The position numbers and the translations under genes are program-made. A stretch of DNA of 64,000 nucleotides from the NCBI GenBank assembly GCA_028285265.1, contig JANQPX010000065.1, positions 1 to 64,000 of the forward strand, read 5' to 3'. The DNA is from Geminicoccaceae bacterium (lineage in GTDB: Bacteria > Pseudomonadota > Alphaproteobacteria > Geminicoccales > Geminicoccaceae). Shown piece by piece: positions 33,873-42,378 of this stretch (the first letter of the stretch is position 1; each line of letters begins with the position of its first letter). The notes under the pieces are model-generated. The model saw only the letters and a program-made list of their open reading frames with translations. It was not told where the DNA came from and did not search any database.

Positions 33873-36176
33873 TCAAGTCGCTCCAGATGGTGACGGCGTG
33901 CCTGGTCCAACCTGCTGCTCCACGGCTTCCTGCGCCGCGCCGACGACGGCCTTCTTAGCCTCCTCGGACATCGGCTGATCACCCACGACCTCGACTTTGA
34001 CGTTTCGCTCGGCAAAGCTGATGCCGTGGGCGTCAAACGCGTCACGGATACGCTGATAGGCGTCGCGCCGAATCGTCCACTGCTCACCTGGCTTGGCCAT
34101 AAACTTCACGCCGATGACCATATTGAATTCCTCCATTCGGCGTACGCCCTGCGATTTGAGCGGCTCCAGAATGTGGTGGCCGTAATCCGGATTTTGCTGA
34201 AGTTCTTTGCCGATTTGCTTGACGATCTTCTTGACCAGCATCAGATCCGCATCGAAGCCCACACGGAATTCGAGCTTCATGATGACCCAATCTCGACTGT
34301 AGTTGGTGAGCGATTTTAGCTCGCCAAAGGGTATCGTGTGCACGGCACCGCGGTGATGGCGGACTCGCAAAGAGCGTATCGAGATTGATTCGACCGTACC
34401 GCGTAGTTCGCCCATTTCGATATATTCACCGACCCGGAACGCATCGTCGATGAGGAAGAAGATGCCTGAGACGATATCACGGACGAGGGCCTGAGCACCG
34501 AAGCCGATGGCGATGCCCATCACGCCGGCCCCAGCCAAAAGCGGTCCGATATTGACGCCGAGAGACGACAATCCGATCAAGACCACCATCACGATCACCG
34601 TCACCATCAAGATCTTCCGCAACAACGGTAACAAGGTCGCCATCCGCGCCTCGGGTCCCGGTGTATGCCCAGGTTCGGGGGCCGAAAAATTGGCCATGCG
34701 TCGATCAATGGCGGTTTTTGCCCAGACCCAAACCAAGTCAGCGATAAGAAGTGCAACCGTAATGTCGACGGCGACCCCAAAGGCGCGACCAGCAAGCGTG
34801 GGTGATGTGGAAAGCGACAAGACTCCGACGCCCCATATCGCGCCGATGCTGATGACCGCAAGGATCACCAGGGTGAAGCGGGCCAAGCGGTCGACGATCA
34901 GCCGGCTGAGGTCAAAACGGCCTCGTTCCATCTGCACTGTCGCCTCGGATGCTTCCGCCTCAACTGTGTCGTCCGTTGGTTCGGCTTCGATCAGCTGGTC
35001 AGGGGTGGCATCCATTTCAGCTCGATCGAACAGGTGATTGATGTGGACGCGCGTTACCATGATCGCCGGCAGGAGTAGTGCCAGAATAACGATGGTCAGC
35101 ATCACCTCTTCGAGACCCATAAGCCAGAGGCCGAAGGCCGATAGGATCAAGGCAGTCCAGAAGATCGAGCCCAGATGGCGTGGGATCTGGCGCGATTGGG
35201 AGAGAGCCGGGGTGTCCCCATCCTCCAATAGGCGATGGTGGCCACTAAAGACCGGCTCCAAGCGCCATACAGCGGTGATGAGGATAAAGACGAAGATCAT
35301 CCCGGCGACGGCCTTAACCGCCAGGACAGCGGCCGGTGCTATGGCAAGTTCGTCGAGTGTTTCGGCGGCGAAGAACCCGATTACACCGATCGCGCCAACG
35401 GCGATGGTCCAATTGAACAGCAATTTCGCATCTGGGCGATCAAGCGGAAGGAGACGCAGTCCATCAACGCGCGGCGCCAAAACGAAGGCCGCGAGGGTGA
35501 AGACGACACGCATCACCACCACGGCCAGCAGCAGACTCAGAACCAGCTCTCCGGCAAAGGGTGGCCAATCGAAGCTCAAAAACGCTCCAAGAGCCCCAAC
35601 GGCAAAAATGAAGATGCCGGCACAGAGCAGCGCGCCACGTATCAGTGCTCCGCTAACGGATTGGCCAAGCGTCGTCAGACTACCCAGTTCGATGCGGCGC
35701 AGTGCTCCCCCGGCATAGCGCCAATAGAGCCACTCCAGACCGGCGCCGACAAACAGGAAAATGATGACGTAGATCGCGCTCCGCAGCGTTTCCTCGTCTG
35801 ACATCTCAGCATCCCATGCCTCGTCGAGCAGGACGCCTGCGCCAAGCAGAGCGACAGATGCTGCCGCAATCTCGGTTGCCCGAAACTGAACATAGGCCAG
35901 CGCTGACTGGATTTGCTGCTGGAAGCTCAAGCCTAAAGCCGCATTGCTCTCGGCGGGCAGCCCATCTTGGTTTGCTTGTTGCCTCAGCCACGCGGAAACC
36001 CGTTCATCGCCGAGGAGACGCATAAGCTCGCGCAGATCATTAGGCGAGGGCGGTGCGACCGGTTCCGCCGCTGCCTCCTCATTGCTCACACCGGGAAGAC
36101 CAGGTGTTTGGGCGGCAACAACGGACGCGCCGAGAAGCAGCCACGCTGCGAGGACGATCATCGAGCAGGTCTTCAT
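33873..36176 (-). CDS. Large MscS-family mechanosensitive channel
   Basis: The 767-residue protein has a signal peptide (cleavage near VVAA-Q), a periplasmic segment with a coiled-coil-like region, about ten membrane helices, and the MscS core. The pore helix contains GIAIGFGAQALVRDIVSGIFFLIDDAFRVGEYIE, followed by the beta domain with GTVESISIRSLRVRHHRG and a C-terminal vestibule domain. This fits the MscK/YbdG-size group that gates under osmotic stress. Its start codon overlaps the stop codon of the upstream ferredoxin-domain gene by four bases (ATGA), so the two are translationally coupled. Confidence 0.92.
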   Translation of the reverse strand: MKTCSMIVLAAWLLLGASVVAAQTPGLPGVSNEEAAAEPVAPPSPNDLRELMRLLGDERVSAWLRQQANQDGLPAESNAALGLSFQQQIQSALAYVQFRATEIAAASVALLGAGVLLDEAWDAEMSDEETLRSAIYVIIFLFVGAGLEWLYWRYAGGALRRIELGSLTTLGQSVSGALIRGALLCAGIFIFAVGALGAFLSFDWPPFAGELVLSLLLAVVVMRVVFTLAAFVLAPRVDGLRLLPLDRPDAKLLFNWTIAVGAIGVIGFFAAETLDELAIAPAAVLAVKAVAGMIFVFILITAVWRLEPVFSGHHRLLEDGDTPALSQSRQIPRHLGSIFWTALILSAFGLWLMGLEEVMLTIVILALLLPAIMVTRVHINHLFDRAEMDATPDQLIEAEPTDDTVEAEASEATVQMERGRFDLSRLIVDRLARFTLVILAVISIGAIWGVGVLSLSTSPTLAGRAFGVAVDITVALLIADLVWVWAKTAIDRRMANFSAPEPGHTPGPEARMATLLPLLRKILMVTVIVMVVLIGLSSLGVNIGPLLAGAGVMGIAIGFGAQALVRDIVSGIFFLIDDAFRVGEYIEMGELRGTVESISIRSLRVRHHRGAVHTIPFGELKSLTNYSRDWVIMKLEFRVGFDADLMLVKKIVKQIGKELQQNPDYGHHILEPLKSQGVRRMEEFNMVIGVKFMAKPGEQWTIRRDAYQRIRDAFDAHGISFAERNVKVEVVGDQPMSEEAKKAVVGAAQEAVEQQVGPGTPSPSGAT

Positions 36177-37273
36177 TGGACGCCTCCTACCGATAGCGGC
36201 GCGGGCATGGAAGCCTTCTTGGCATGCAGGTCTTCCGGCTCGGTATAGGCGGGTAGCACGCGCTCGATCTCAAGTGACTGCCCTCCAACCGGCGCAGCCT
36301 GGCAAGCTAGCCTAACCTCAGGATCAGCGCCGATTTGCTCCAATGTCGCCGCTTCGATTGGCGCGGCTTGCGGCAAGGAGTCCAAGCCAGCTTTGATACG
36401 AACCCGACAGGTGCCGCAGCGGCCGCGGCCGCCACATAAGCCCGCATGGGGCACATCGTTCATGCGGCTGATCTCGAGTAATGTCGGTCCTGCCTTTACC
36501 CGGACTTCCGGCCCGTCGACGTAGGTAAGCGTCACCAGGCCTCTTTGGGCGCGCAAGCGAACTGCGCGCGCCACAAGCACGACGAGGATCATCGTCCCGT
36601 AGCCGATCAGAACATTGCGCTCGATCGCCATAAGCTCCGCAGCCATATTGGTTAGTGGATCGATTCCCTCCGCCACTTTCGCCATGAACGCAGAATCGCC
36701 TTGAAGTGCGATCGCTTCCTTGCCGGCTTCGACCATCCCCAAAAGCGCAAAAACGGGGATCAGGACAACAAGCGGATAGGCAAAGCCGGCAATGCGTGGC
36801 CACCAAGACTGAAGGCGCATCCAGACAAACAGTCCCATGCAGCCATGGATCCAGGTAGCGATGAGAACCAGAACCTGCTCGAGACCGGAGATAGGGGCCA
36901 CGACCCAAAAGAATGTCAGAACCGAGGCGTAGCTTGCCTGTGCACCTGCTATTTCTTCACCAATCGCTGTACCAAGCAGGTGGGAAATCAATAGAGGTGG
37001 AATGGCCAGCCCCAGCAGCAGCTGGCTGGCATCCAGCTTGGTCATATGCAGTGTATTTCGGTGGTAGAGCGCGAGAAGGCCAAGCAGACCGTGAACCAGC
37101 ATGGAAACAATCAGCAGCGGCTCGCCAATCGGGTTGTGCCAGGGCGCCAAGAAGACAGGCTTGAGCTCATCAAGGAGTTCGATCGATATGAGACCGAAGG
37201 CGAGATTGATGAGGTGGCCGGTTACGAAAAGAAACAGCACGATACCCGTGACAAGGCGCAGCTTTCTGGTCAT
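36173..37273 (-). CDS. Membrane protein with four conserved-position histidines and a C-terminal 2Fe-2S ferredoxin domain
   Basis: The 366-residue protein starts with a membrane domain of about five helices carrying H20, H61, H98 and H143, one per helix. This is the spacing expected for b-type haem ligation as in succinate dehydrogenase/fumarate reductase anchors. After two more helices comes a plant-type ferredoxin domain (about 245-345) with all four cluster cysteines: C280, C286, C289 in CGGRGRCGTC, and C324 in LACQ. A membrane-plus-ferredoxin module of this kind occurs in alphaproteobacteria fused to class III adenylate cyclase, but here the cyclase is absent and an MscS channel gene follows with a 4-base overlap. 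An electron-carrying or redox-sensing role is inferred. Confidence 0.8.
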   Translation of the reverse strand: MTRKLRLVTGIVLFLFVTGHLINLAFGLISIELLDELKPVFLAPWHNPIGEPLLIVSMLVHGLLGLLALYHRNTLHMTKLDASQLLLGLAIPPLLISHLLGTAIGEEIAGAQASYASVLTFFWVVAPISGLEQVLVLIATWIHGCMGLFVWMRLQSWWPRIAGFAYPLVVLIPVFALLGMVEAGKEAIALQGDSAFMAKVAEGIDPLTNMAAELMAIERNVLIGYGTMILVVLVARAVRLRAQRGLVTLTYVDGPEVRVKAGPTLLEISRMNDVPHAGLCGGRGRCGTCRVRIKAGLDSLPQAAPIEAATLEQIGADPEVRLACQAAPVGGQSLEIERVLPAYTEPEDLHAKKASMPAPLSVGGVQ

Positions 37274-37629
37274 CCATTCATCCTTAGCCGGCGACCATGC
37301 TCATCGCCCGCGAGTTGCTCAGCAGCCAGTCGGTCATTGCTCGCTATAACAAACTACCGAAATGACATGGCATTTTAACTCGTTTGGATGCAAGAGCCAT
37401 TGGCATCTGCCAAGCGCCAAGGGCTGGGAATTTCTTTGGCAATCGCCGAAAGCTACTCGTGGCAGATCTTAGATGTCCAGAATTGCCACCGAGTCGCCAG
37501 ACTGTTTCCGGCAACAATGCGACCCTAATCCCGGCATACTACATGGTTCTCGGCTGGAGCGGCAGCATTTGACGTCTTTCACTCGGTGGCGGAACGTCTC
37601 CAACCGGCGCAAATGCTAACAGTTATGCT
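37274..37629. other. Intergenic region upstream of the ferredoxin-domain gene
   Basis: The 356 bases upstream of the ferredoxin-domain/MscS operon must hold its promoter. I found no gene or strong inverted repeat. Confidence 0.4.
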
Positions 37630-37869
37630 CTAGTCGTTGGAGCGGCGTTTGGCCGTCACGCGTCTCGCTGGAAGCTCGATCTCTTCAGCGGATCGCTTGC
37701 TACGTGTTTCTATAGATGAAGTCCGCAGGACAACGGAGCCGGGATCGAGCGCAATTTGCCGCTTCTCTATCTTTGCGGCAAGCGTTCCAATTTTATCCAG
37801 CTCGGGTGCAGACCGGGCCGCAGCCGCTAAGCTCTTGAGTCTCTCTATTAGTCGATCTTGACTAGCCAT
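37630..37869 (-). CDS. Small basic protein, hypothetical
   Basis: The 79-residue frame encodes a charged, helix-forming N-terminal half (RLIERLKSLAAAARSAPELDKI) and a basic tail. A GGGAGG stretch lies about 12 bases upstream of the ATG, a little far but usable. The product resembles no family I know. Confidence is limited because a similar-length frame exists on the opposite strand over the same bases. Confidence 0.4.
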   Translation of the reverse strand: MASQDRLIERLKSLAAAARSAPELDKIGTLAAKIEKRQIALDPGSVVLRTSSIETRSKRSAEEIELPARRVTAKRRSND

Positions 37870-38255
37870 ATGCGCTCACAAGCCTCCCTTTCTTTATGGT
37901 GCTATGGTTTACGTTAATAGTGCTGTGAAATAAAGAACGTTCTATCTTGCGCAATAGGATGACGACTGCTGCAGTTCAAAAAGTCAGTCAGTTAGCGAGA
38001 TATCTGCTGGCATTGTTGGAACGTCTAGGCCGGTGCATCCAAGTCAACACAAGCAGTTCACGGCGGAAATGGGCCAGAAGCTTGGCTTCTGCCAAAAGCG
38101 TGCTCATGACCCGTGATGTCACAAGTCGAGACGGTCTTTACGACAAGACCGAGCTCAACTTAACGGCTTGACAACATCCTCCCTGGGCATCCTGTTTTTC
38201 TCAGCATTGCAATGCAAAGAGGCTATGTCGCGAAACAAGAGGTGCAAACTGGGGC
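37870..38255. other. Intergenic region upstream of the DsbA-fold isomerase gene
   Basis: About 385 bases with no gene that resembles a known family. The AT-rich run at 37890-37940 could hold promoters for the divergent neighbours. Confidence 0.35.
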
Positions 38256-38903
38256 ATGAACGACAAACAACGTGTTGATGTTTGGTATTCACTTCAAAGT
38301 GACTACTGCTATTTCTTGCTTGACCGCTTGCTTTGGCTGTCACAGCGCCAAGTCGACGTGGCCATACGCCCCGTGTTGGGACTGGTCCTACGGATGCCTG
38401 AGGCGACTCGCGATCGCGGCGAGGTCGAACAGCAATATTTCAAGACAGATACGGCGCGGACGGCTGCATATCTGGGCTTGCCCTATGACTATCCAAACCC
38501 TTCGCCGATCAAGTTCACACCGGGATCCGTCTGGATTGCAGCGAATGAGCAACCCCTTATAGAGCGCCTCTACCGCCTGTTCGTCGGCGCGACCAGGTCG
38601 GGCAAAGGTTTACCCTTTCTCGATCTGGTAGGCAGAGGCCTTTGGAACGGAGCCAACCCGAACTGGGACCGTGGCAACTTTCTCGCCAAAGCCATGACCA
38701 CCATCGGGCTCAACTACGATCAGGTTTTGGATGAGATCGATTGGAACGATGCATCCGAGGAGCTTGAAACCAATCATCAGGCAATGCTTGACGTCGGACA
38801 CTGGGGTGTCCCGCTCATGGCCTATTTGGGTGAGCCTTTTTATGGGCAGGATCGGTTTGACCAGTTGCTTTGGCGGATGGGGATAACCTCGACGTCGCGT
38901 TAG
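38256..38903 (+). CDS. DsbA-fold 2-hydroxychromene-2-carboxylate isomerase-like protein
   Basis: The 215-residue protein has the thioredoxin/DsbA-like fold of HCCA isomerases and kappa-class GSTs. It begins VDVWYSLQSDYCYFLLDRLLWL, with the serine position of the CxxC motif occupied as in HCCA isomerase, then a helical insertion with DRGEVEQQYFKTDTARTAAYLGLPY. The closing VGHWGVPLMAYLGEPFYGQDRFDQLL matches the family GVP motif that binds glutathione. It isomerises chromene carboxylates in naphthalene-type pathways or acts in glutathione chemistry. No aromatic pathway gene is next to it. Confidence 0.87.
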   Translation: MNDKQRVDVWYSLQSDYCYFLLDRLLWLSQRQVDVAIRPVLGLVLRMPEATRDRGEVEQQYFKTDTARTAAYLGLPYDYPNPSPIKFTPGSVWIAANEQPLIERLYRLFVGATRSGKGLPFLDLVGRGLWNGANPNWDRGNFLAKAMTTIGLNYDQVLDEIDWNDASEELETNHQAMLDVGHWGVPLMAYLGEPFYGQDRFDQLLWRMGITSTSR

Positions 38904-39293
38904 GCTCTACTCTGCCAGCTCGTTCAGCGGAACTCGCAAACGATGGCATTGTACGCGTGCGTGTCATTCTGCAGTCCAAGACCCACATCACCATCGGGTC
39001 TTGGACAATGCATCTTGCAACGGGTTACTTGGTGAAGGTCATGAACGTGGAGAGACTATCGAGCAGGATTCGTTTTCAGGCGTCTGATCGGTGGATTTTC
39101 CCGCCCGCTGCAGACATCAGGTTGGGCCTGGGCAGGACCAAGGTCTCAAAAAGACGCAAGTCGACCTTTCAATGGGTCTACGGTTGTCGACTCGACGACG
39201 CCTGAATTTCTGCGATGCTGGTATCGTAACGATCAATCGCCAGGACGCTCCTTTGCCCTAACGTCCGGTAACAGACAAGAAACCGAGGTGTCG
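38904..39293. other. Intergenic region with a strong hairpin
   Basis: The 390 bases between the isomerase and methyltransferase genes contain no gene with family resemblance. A perfect 10-base stem (TCCAAGACCC at 38975-38984, complement at 38996-39005, 11-base loop) begins about 70 bases after the isomerase stop. It is terminator-like, though no T-run follows. Confidence 0.45.
38975..39005. repeat. Inverted repeat with 10-base perfect arms
   Basis: TCCAAGACCC and its exact complement GGGTCTTGGA flank an 11-base loop. It lies downstream of the HCCA isomerase-like gene and is best read as a transcript-end hairpin. Confidence 0.55.
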
Positions 39294-39917
39294 ATGTCGG
39301 ACAGACCTGTAGACCGATCTTATCAAGCCGAGACGCCTGAGCAGGCACGTTCAGCCTACGACGACTGGGCCGAAAGCTATGAGGCAGATCTCTGCGCCAC
39401 AGGCTATCGCATTCCTGCGATGATCGCAGCAGTCTTCACCCGTTATGTTCCCGCTGATGCAGCTCCAATCTTGGACGCCGGATGCGGGGGAGGCATCCAA
39501 GCGGAGCCGCTGGCTGAACTTGGGTTTGGTCCGATGACAGGAATCGACCTTTCGGAAGGAATGCTGAAAGTCGCCGAACGCAAAGGACTTTATGCGGCCC
39601 TCAAACAGCAGGTCATGGGTGAACGGCTCGACTTCGAAGACGACCAGTTTGCAGCCATCATATGTTCCGGTGTGATCACGCCCGGTCATGCTCCTCCCCA
39701 CAGTTTCCAGGAGCTCGTGCGCATTGCGCGCCCAGGCGCACGTATCGTCTTTTCATTGCGCTCCGATGCAAGACAGAAACCGGAATATCCAGCAGCCATT
39801 GACGGCTTAACCCACGCTGGCGCTTGGAAGCACGTCTTTTCATCCCGGGCGTTTCATTCGATGCCATATGGCGAGCCGAATGTTCTCCATAAAATTCATG
39901 TCTACGAGGTTCTTTGA
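39294..39917 (+). CDS. SAM-dependent class I methyltransferase
   Basis: The 207-residue product has methyltransferase motif I as ILDAGCGGGIQAEPLAELGFGPMTGIDLSEGMLKVAER, with motif II/III around QFAAIICSGVITPGHAPPHSFQELVRIARPGARIVFSLR. A conserved YDDWAESYEADL opening is typical of UbiE/COQ5-like and Williams-Beuren-syndrome-type methyltransferases of small molecules. A GTG two codons upstream is possible; ATG at 39294 has GAGG six bases upstream. The substrate is unknown. Confidence 0.88.
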   Translation: MSDRPVDRSYQAETPEQARSAYDDWAESYEADLCATGYRIPAMIAAVFTRYVPADAAPILDAGCGGGIQAEPLAELGFGPMTGIDLSEGMLKVAERKGLYAALKQQVMGERLDFEDDQFAAIICSGVITPGHAPPHSFQELVRIARPGARIVFSLRSDARQKPEYPAAIDGLTHAGAWKHVFSSRAFHSMPYGEPNVLHKIHVYEVL

Positions 39918-40557
39918 GGCCAGATTACCCTCTGTCTCGTCGTGCAGTGTTGTCATCGTGCGCGAAGGAACGGGAACAATGTTGTAGGCCGGATGTCGGG
40001 GGCCCATCTGTTCGCACCGCAGGCGGTTCACGCATGACACTGCGAGTTCGGAATGGGAGGGTAGGTGCAGGCGTCACGTGAGCCAGTCGTTTCTTGCGAC
40101 CGAGCCAGTCCGAAAGTCGCAAACGCCTTCGCCGAGATCAATGAGTTGTCTGGTTCCTGAATGGAGAGGCCGCCGTCCACGATCTCCGATGGCAACGTAC
40201 ACCTCGGATCACGGTGTGCATGACGTTCATGACGTCAGGCCCCAGACCCTTGTCCTGCGTATCACTCGTTGATCAAAGACACGCATCGCAGTCTTCCGCG
40301 CGCATCGTTTGCCTTGATAGGCGTCAGTAAGACGGTGCCACACCAAGCGACCACTGGTGGCTTCTCAGTGCGTTTGTCCATTTCTCTTCGGAACGGACAA
40401 AGAGAGCGGATGCGAGAGCCACCAGCCTTTCAGCCAATCGTCCGAGAGACCATCTGCATCATCGACTTGAAAACGCGCAGATATATGATGATCGCAAGTC
40501 GTAACAACTCGTTGGCCAGGACCTGGACGTCGACGTCTGGGACGAATCCCTGTCTCG
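39918..40557. other. Large intergenic region with a long hairpin
   Basis: This 640-base stretch has no coding frame that I can tie to any family. Its clearest structure is a 72-base imperfect hairpin at 40354-40425, listed separately. A plus-strand frame covers part of it but its product is unlike any known protein. Confidence 0.4.
40354..40425. repeat. Long imperfect hairpin (possible structured RNA or operator)
   Basis: The outer arm CTGGTGGCTTCTC at 40354-40366 pairs with GAGAGCCACCAG at 40414-40425 with one bulge. The inner arm TTTGTCC (40373-40379) pairs exactly with GGACAAA (40395-40401). A 15-base apical loop and an internal loop separate them. It lies in a region without genes. Confidence 0.45.
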
Positions 40558-41199
40558 CTAGCTTAAGATCGTGAAGCCAAGATCATCGTCTTCACCAACG
40601 GCATAATGACATTTTTCTGTACCATCATGATAGGATGTACAAACTAGTGGCCAAGGAAGGTCATCAGGTCCTGGCTGAACGATCACGTGGTTAACTTCGA
40701 TATCGAAGTGCTGCTTATCGGGCGGCTGGGTGCCGCCGGAATCGATAGTGTCAGAGCCATTTCCTGGGCGATGGGGTCTATTTGTGTCGGTGGCCATCTT
40801 CACCTTGCCGTCTCCGCCTATGTAATCAAAGGCAAACTCGCCACCCCGCAGGGGCCGCATTTCAACCAGTGAGACGCCAGGTTCTAAGGCACGTCGGCTG
40901 ACCGGATCGACAAGTCGCAGTGTATTGACCAGAAACCCAACCGGGCGTGCTTTCTTCCTTAGATCGTAGCTGGTGCGCGTGCCTGGAATAGAAATCGGAC
41001 CGCTAATGATAAGGCCATTTTCTAGATGCGAAAAAATTGCTCCTTTGATTTCGATCTTCTTCAGCTTGCGCTGTTTCAGGACTTTTCCGAGTTCCCTGTT
41101 CACGAGATCTTCTACGATGGTGGCGTTCGCCTTGCCGGCAGAAACCAGAGAACTCATCGCAGATGAGTCAGCGTTACCTTCCTTCGTCTTTGTGGCCAT
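40558..41199 (-). CDS. Conserved-looking hypothetical protein
   Basis: The 213-residue product from ATG 41199 (GGAG 10 bases upstream) begins MATKTKEGNAD and has a short helical N-terminus, then an apparently beta-rich core ending in PWPLVCTSYHDGTEKCHYAVGEDDDLGF. No family is recognised and there is no signal peptide or membrane helix. The frame could extend to 41286 but that segment has no supporting features. It could be a small regulatory or envelope-stress protein, but nothing shows this. Confidence 0.5.
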   Translation of the reverse strand: MATKTKEGNADSSAMSSLVSAGKANATIVEDLVNRELGKVLKQRKLKKIEIKGAIFSHLENGLIISGPISIPGTRTSYDLRKKARPVGFLVNTLRLVDPVSRRALEPGVSLVEMRPLRGGEFAFDYIGGDGKVKMATDTNRPHRPGNGSDTIDSGGTQPPDKQHFDIEVNHVIVQPGPDDLPWPLVCTSYHDGTEKCHYAVGEDDDLGFTILS

Positions 41200-41743
41200 T
41201 TTCTTTCTCCAAATGGATCGTGTTCTATCGGATGGCTTAAGAGCGTCGAGCGTCTCATAGTTTCCAGCAGGCCAAACGTACTGCATCAGGCGGCATTCGT
41301 TCGTAACGCAACGAGGTCATTGCGGATCAGCGGCGGACCTGATCCGCGTGTGATGTAGGGCGCCTTCCTTTTTATCAATATGGGCAAGATTCAGCTTTAA
41401 GCCTCCGACAAAGGGAGCCCAAAAACTGTCATGCCAAGCCGGTTGTTTGAGTCGATCTTTTACCGAAGTAGCCTTCGAAAGCGAGCGTTCCAGTGCGGAA
41501 ACTAAAAAAAGGCGTGGTCGCGATTTTGAAGGAGCATATCCGTCGATGGTGCTGAGTTACGACTAAGGTCCAGCACATGCCAGATGAGGCAAGCGATAAG
41601 TCAACAAAAGTCGAAGACGACGAGTTGCCGTCGGATCGACACAACCTTGCCTACGCCGATCACGAAGGTCAGGTTCGTACGCAAAGGCGGGAGAAGGTTC
41701 CAGATATCCAGCGGGCGGAACGGAATAAGCAGAAAAGAACCGA
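41200..41743. other. Intergenic region between two minus-strand genes
   Basis: Small frames here overlap on both strands and none has a recognisable product. The purine-rich stretch near 41500-41520 is unremarkable. It presumably holds the hypothetical gene's promoter. Confidence 0.35.
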
Positions 41744-42304
41744 CTACGCTGACCGTCGGCTCTGATCCAGAACTTTGATGCCCTGATCGACTTCCGTCTG
41801 CAGCACATCATTGAAACGGTTGAAGGCGCCGCAAAGTGCAATGCGCCAGGTCAGCTCGACGATCTGTGGATCATCGAAGTGCTGGCGCAGACGATCGAAC
41901 ATCGTATCACGCACGCGATGAAAGTCTCGAGTGACCGCAATGGCGTAGTCGATCACCAGGCGATCAACCTCATCGAATTCGTCGATGGCTTCGAAGTCGA
42001 GGATGTTGAGCGCAGCCTCATCGCTGATGCCTGCCGCTCGAAGCCGAGGTGTATGGTTGGAAACGCAAAAGGTGCATTCGTTTAACTTGGAGACCGTAAC
42101 CAGCGCCAGTTCCAGATAGCGCTGTGGCAGAACGCCTTCGGCTTTAAGATCGAGGAGCAGGCCGAAGGTGTGCTCCAGCACCGGCGGTCGGTTCGCCATA
42201 ACGCCGACCAAGCTCGAGAACGAGCCATAGGTCTCAGCTCTATCGTAGACTTTCCGAGCTTCGCCGGTCACCTCGGCGGCTGGAACGGTACGAACGCGAG
42301 GCAT
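41744..42304 (-). CDS. Carboxymuconolactone decarboxylase family (AhpD-like) protein
   Basis: The 186-residue protein has the AhpD-like helical fold with the redox motif NECTFCVSNH (CxxC plus histidine) and the preceding ELALVTVSKL helix. It follows dctM by 74 bases on the minus strand and probably ends a four-gene dctP-dctQ-dctM-CMD operon. Such proteins may act as peroxidase-coupled disulfide reductases or decarboxylases. Its placement after a TRAP transporter suggests processing of the imported acid, which is inferred. Confidence 0.87.
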   Translation of the reverse strand: MPRVRTVPAAEVTGEARKVYDRAETYGSFSSLVGVMANRPPVLEHTFGLLLDLKAEGVLPQRYLELALVTVSKLNECTFCVSNHTPRLRAAGISDEAALNILDFEAIDEFDEVDRLVIDYAIAVTRDFHRVRDTMFDRLRQHFDDPQIVELTWRIALCGAFNRFNDVLQTEVDQGIKVLDQSRRSA

Positions 42305-42378
42305 GGACGGTCTCCCTGATCGGTGGTCTTCAGGTGACGATGGTTGAGCGGCTCGTACGCGAGGTCAAGCCGTCAGGC

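Noticed and set aside
34507..35718. Plus-strand frames antisense to the MscS gene
   Set aside because: Composition is Thr/Ala/Arg-rich and typical of antisense reading of hydrophobic helices; MscS motifs on the minus strand are clear.
40269..40574. A 101-codon plus-strand frame in the 640-base gap
   Set aside because: It has no recognisable domain or convincing ribosome-binding site, and it runs through the hairpin.
41577..41765. Overlapping small frames on both strands upstream of the CMD gene's 3' end
   Set aside because: Products are charged and unlike any family; they overlap the real gene's end.
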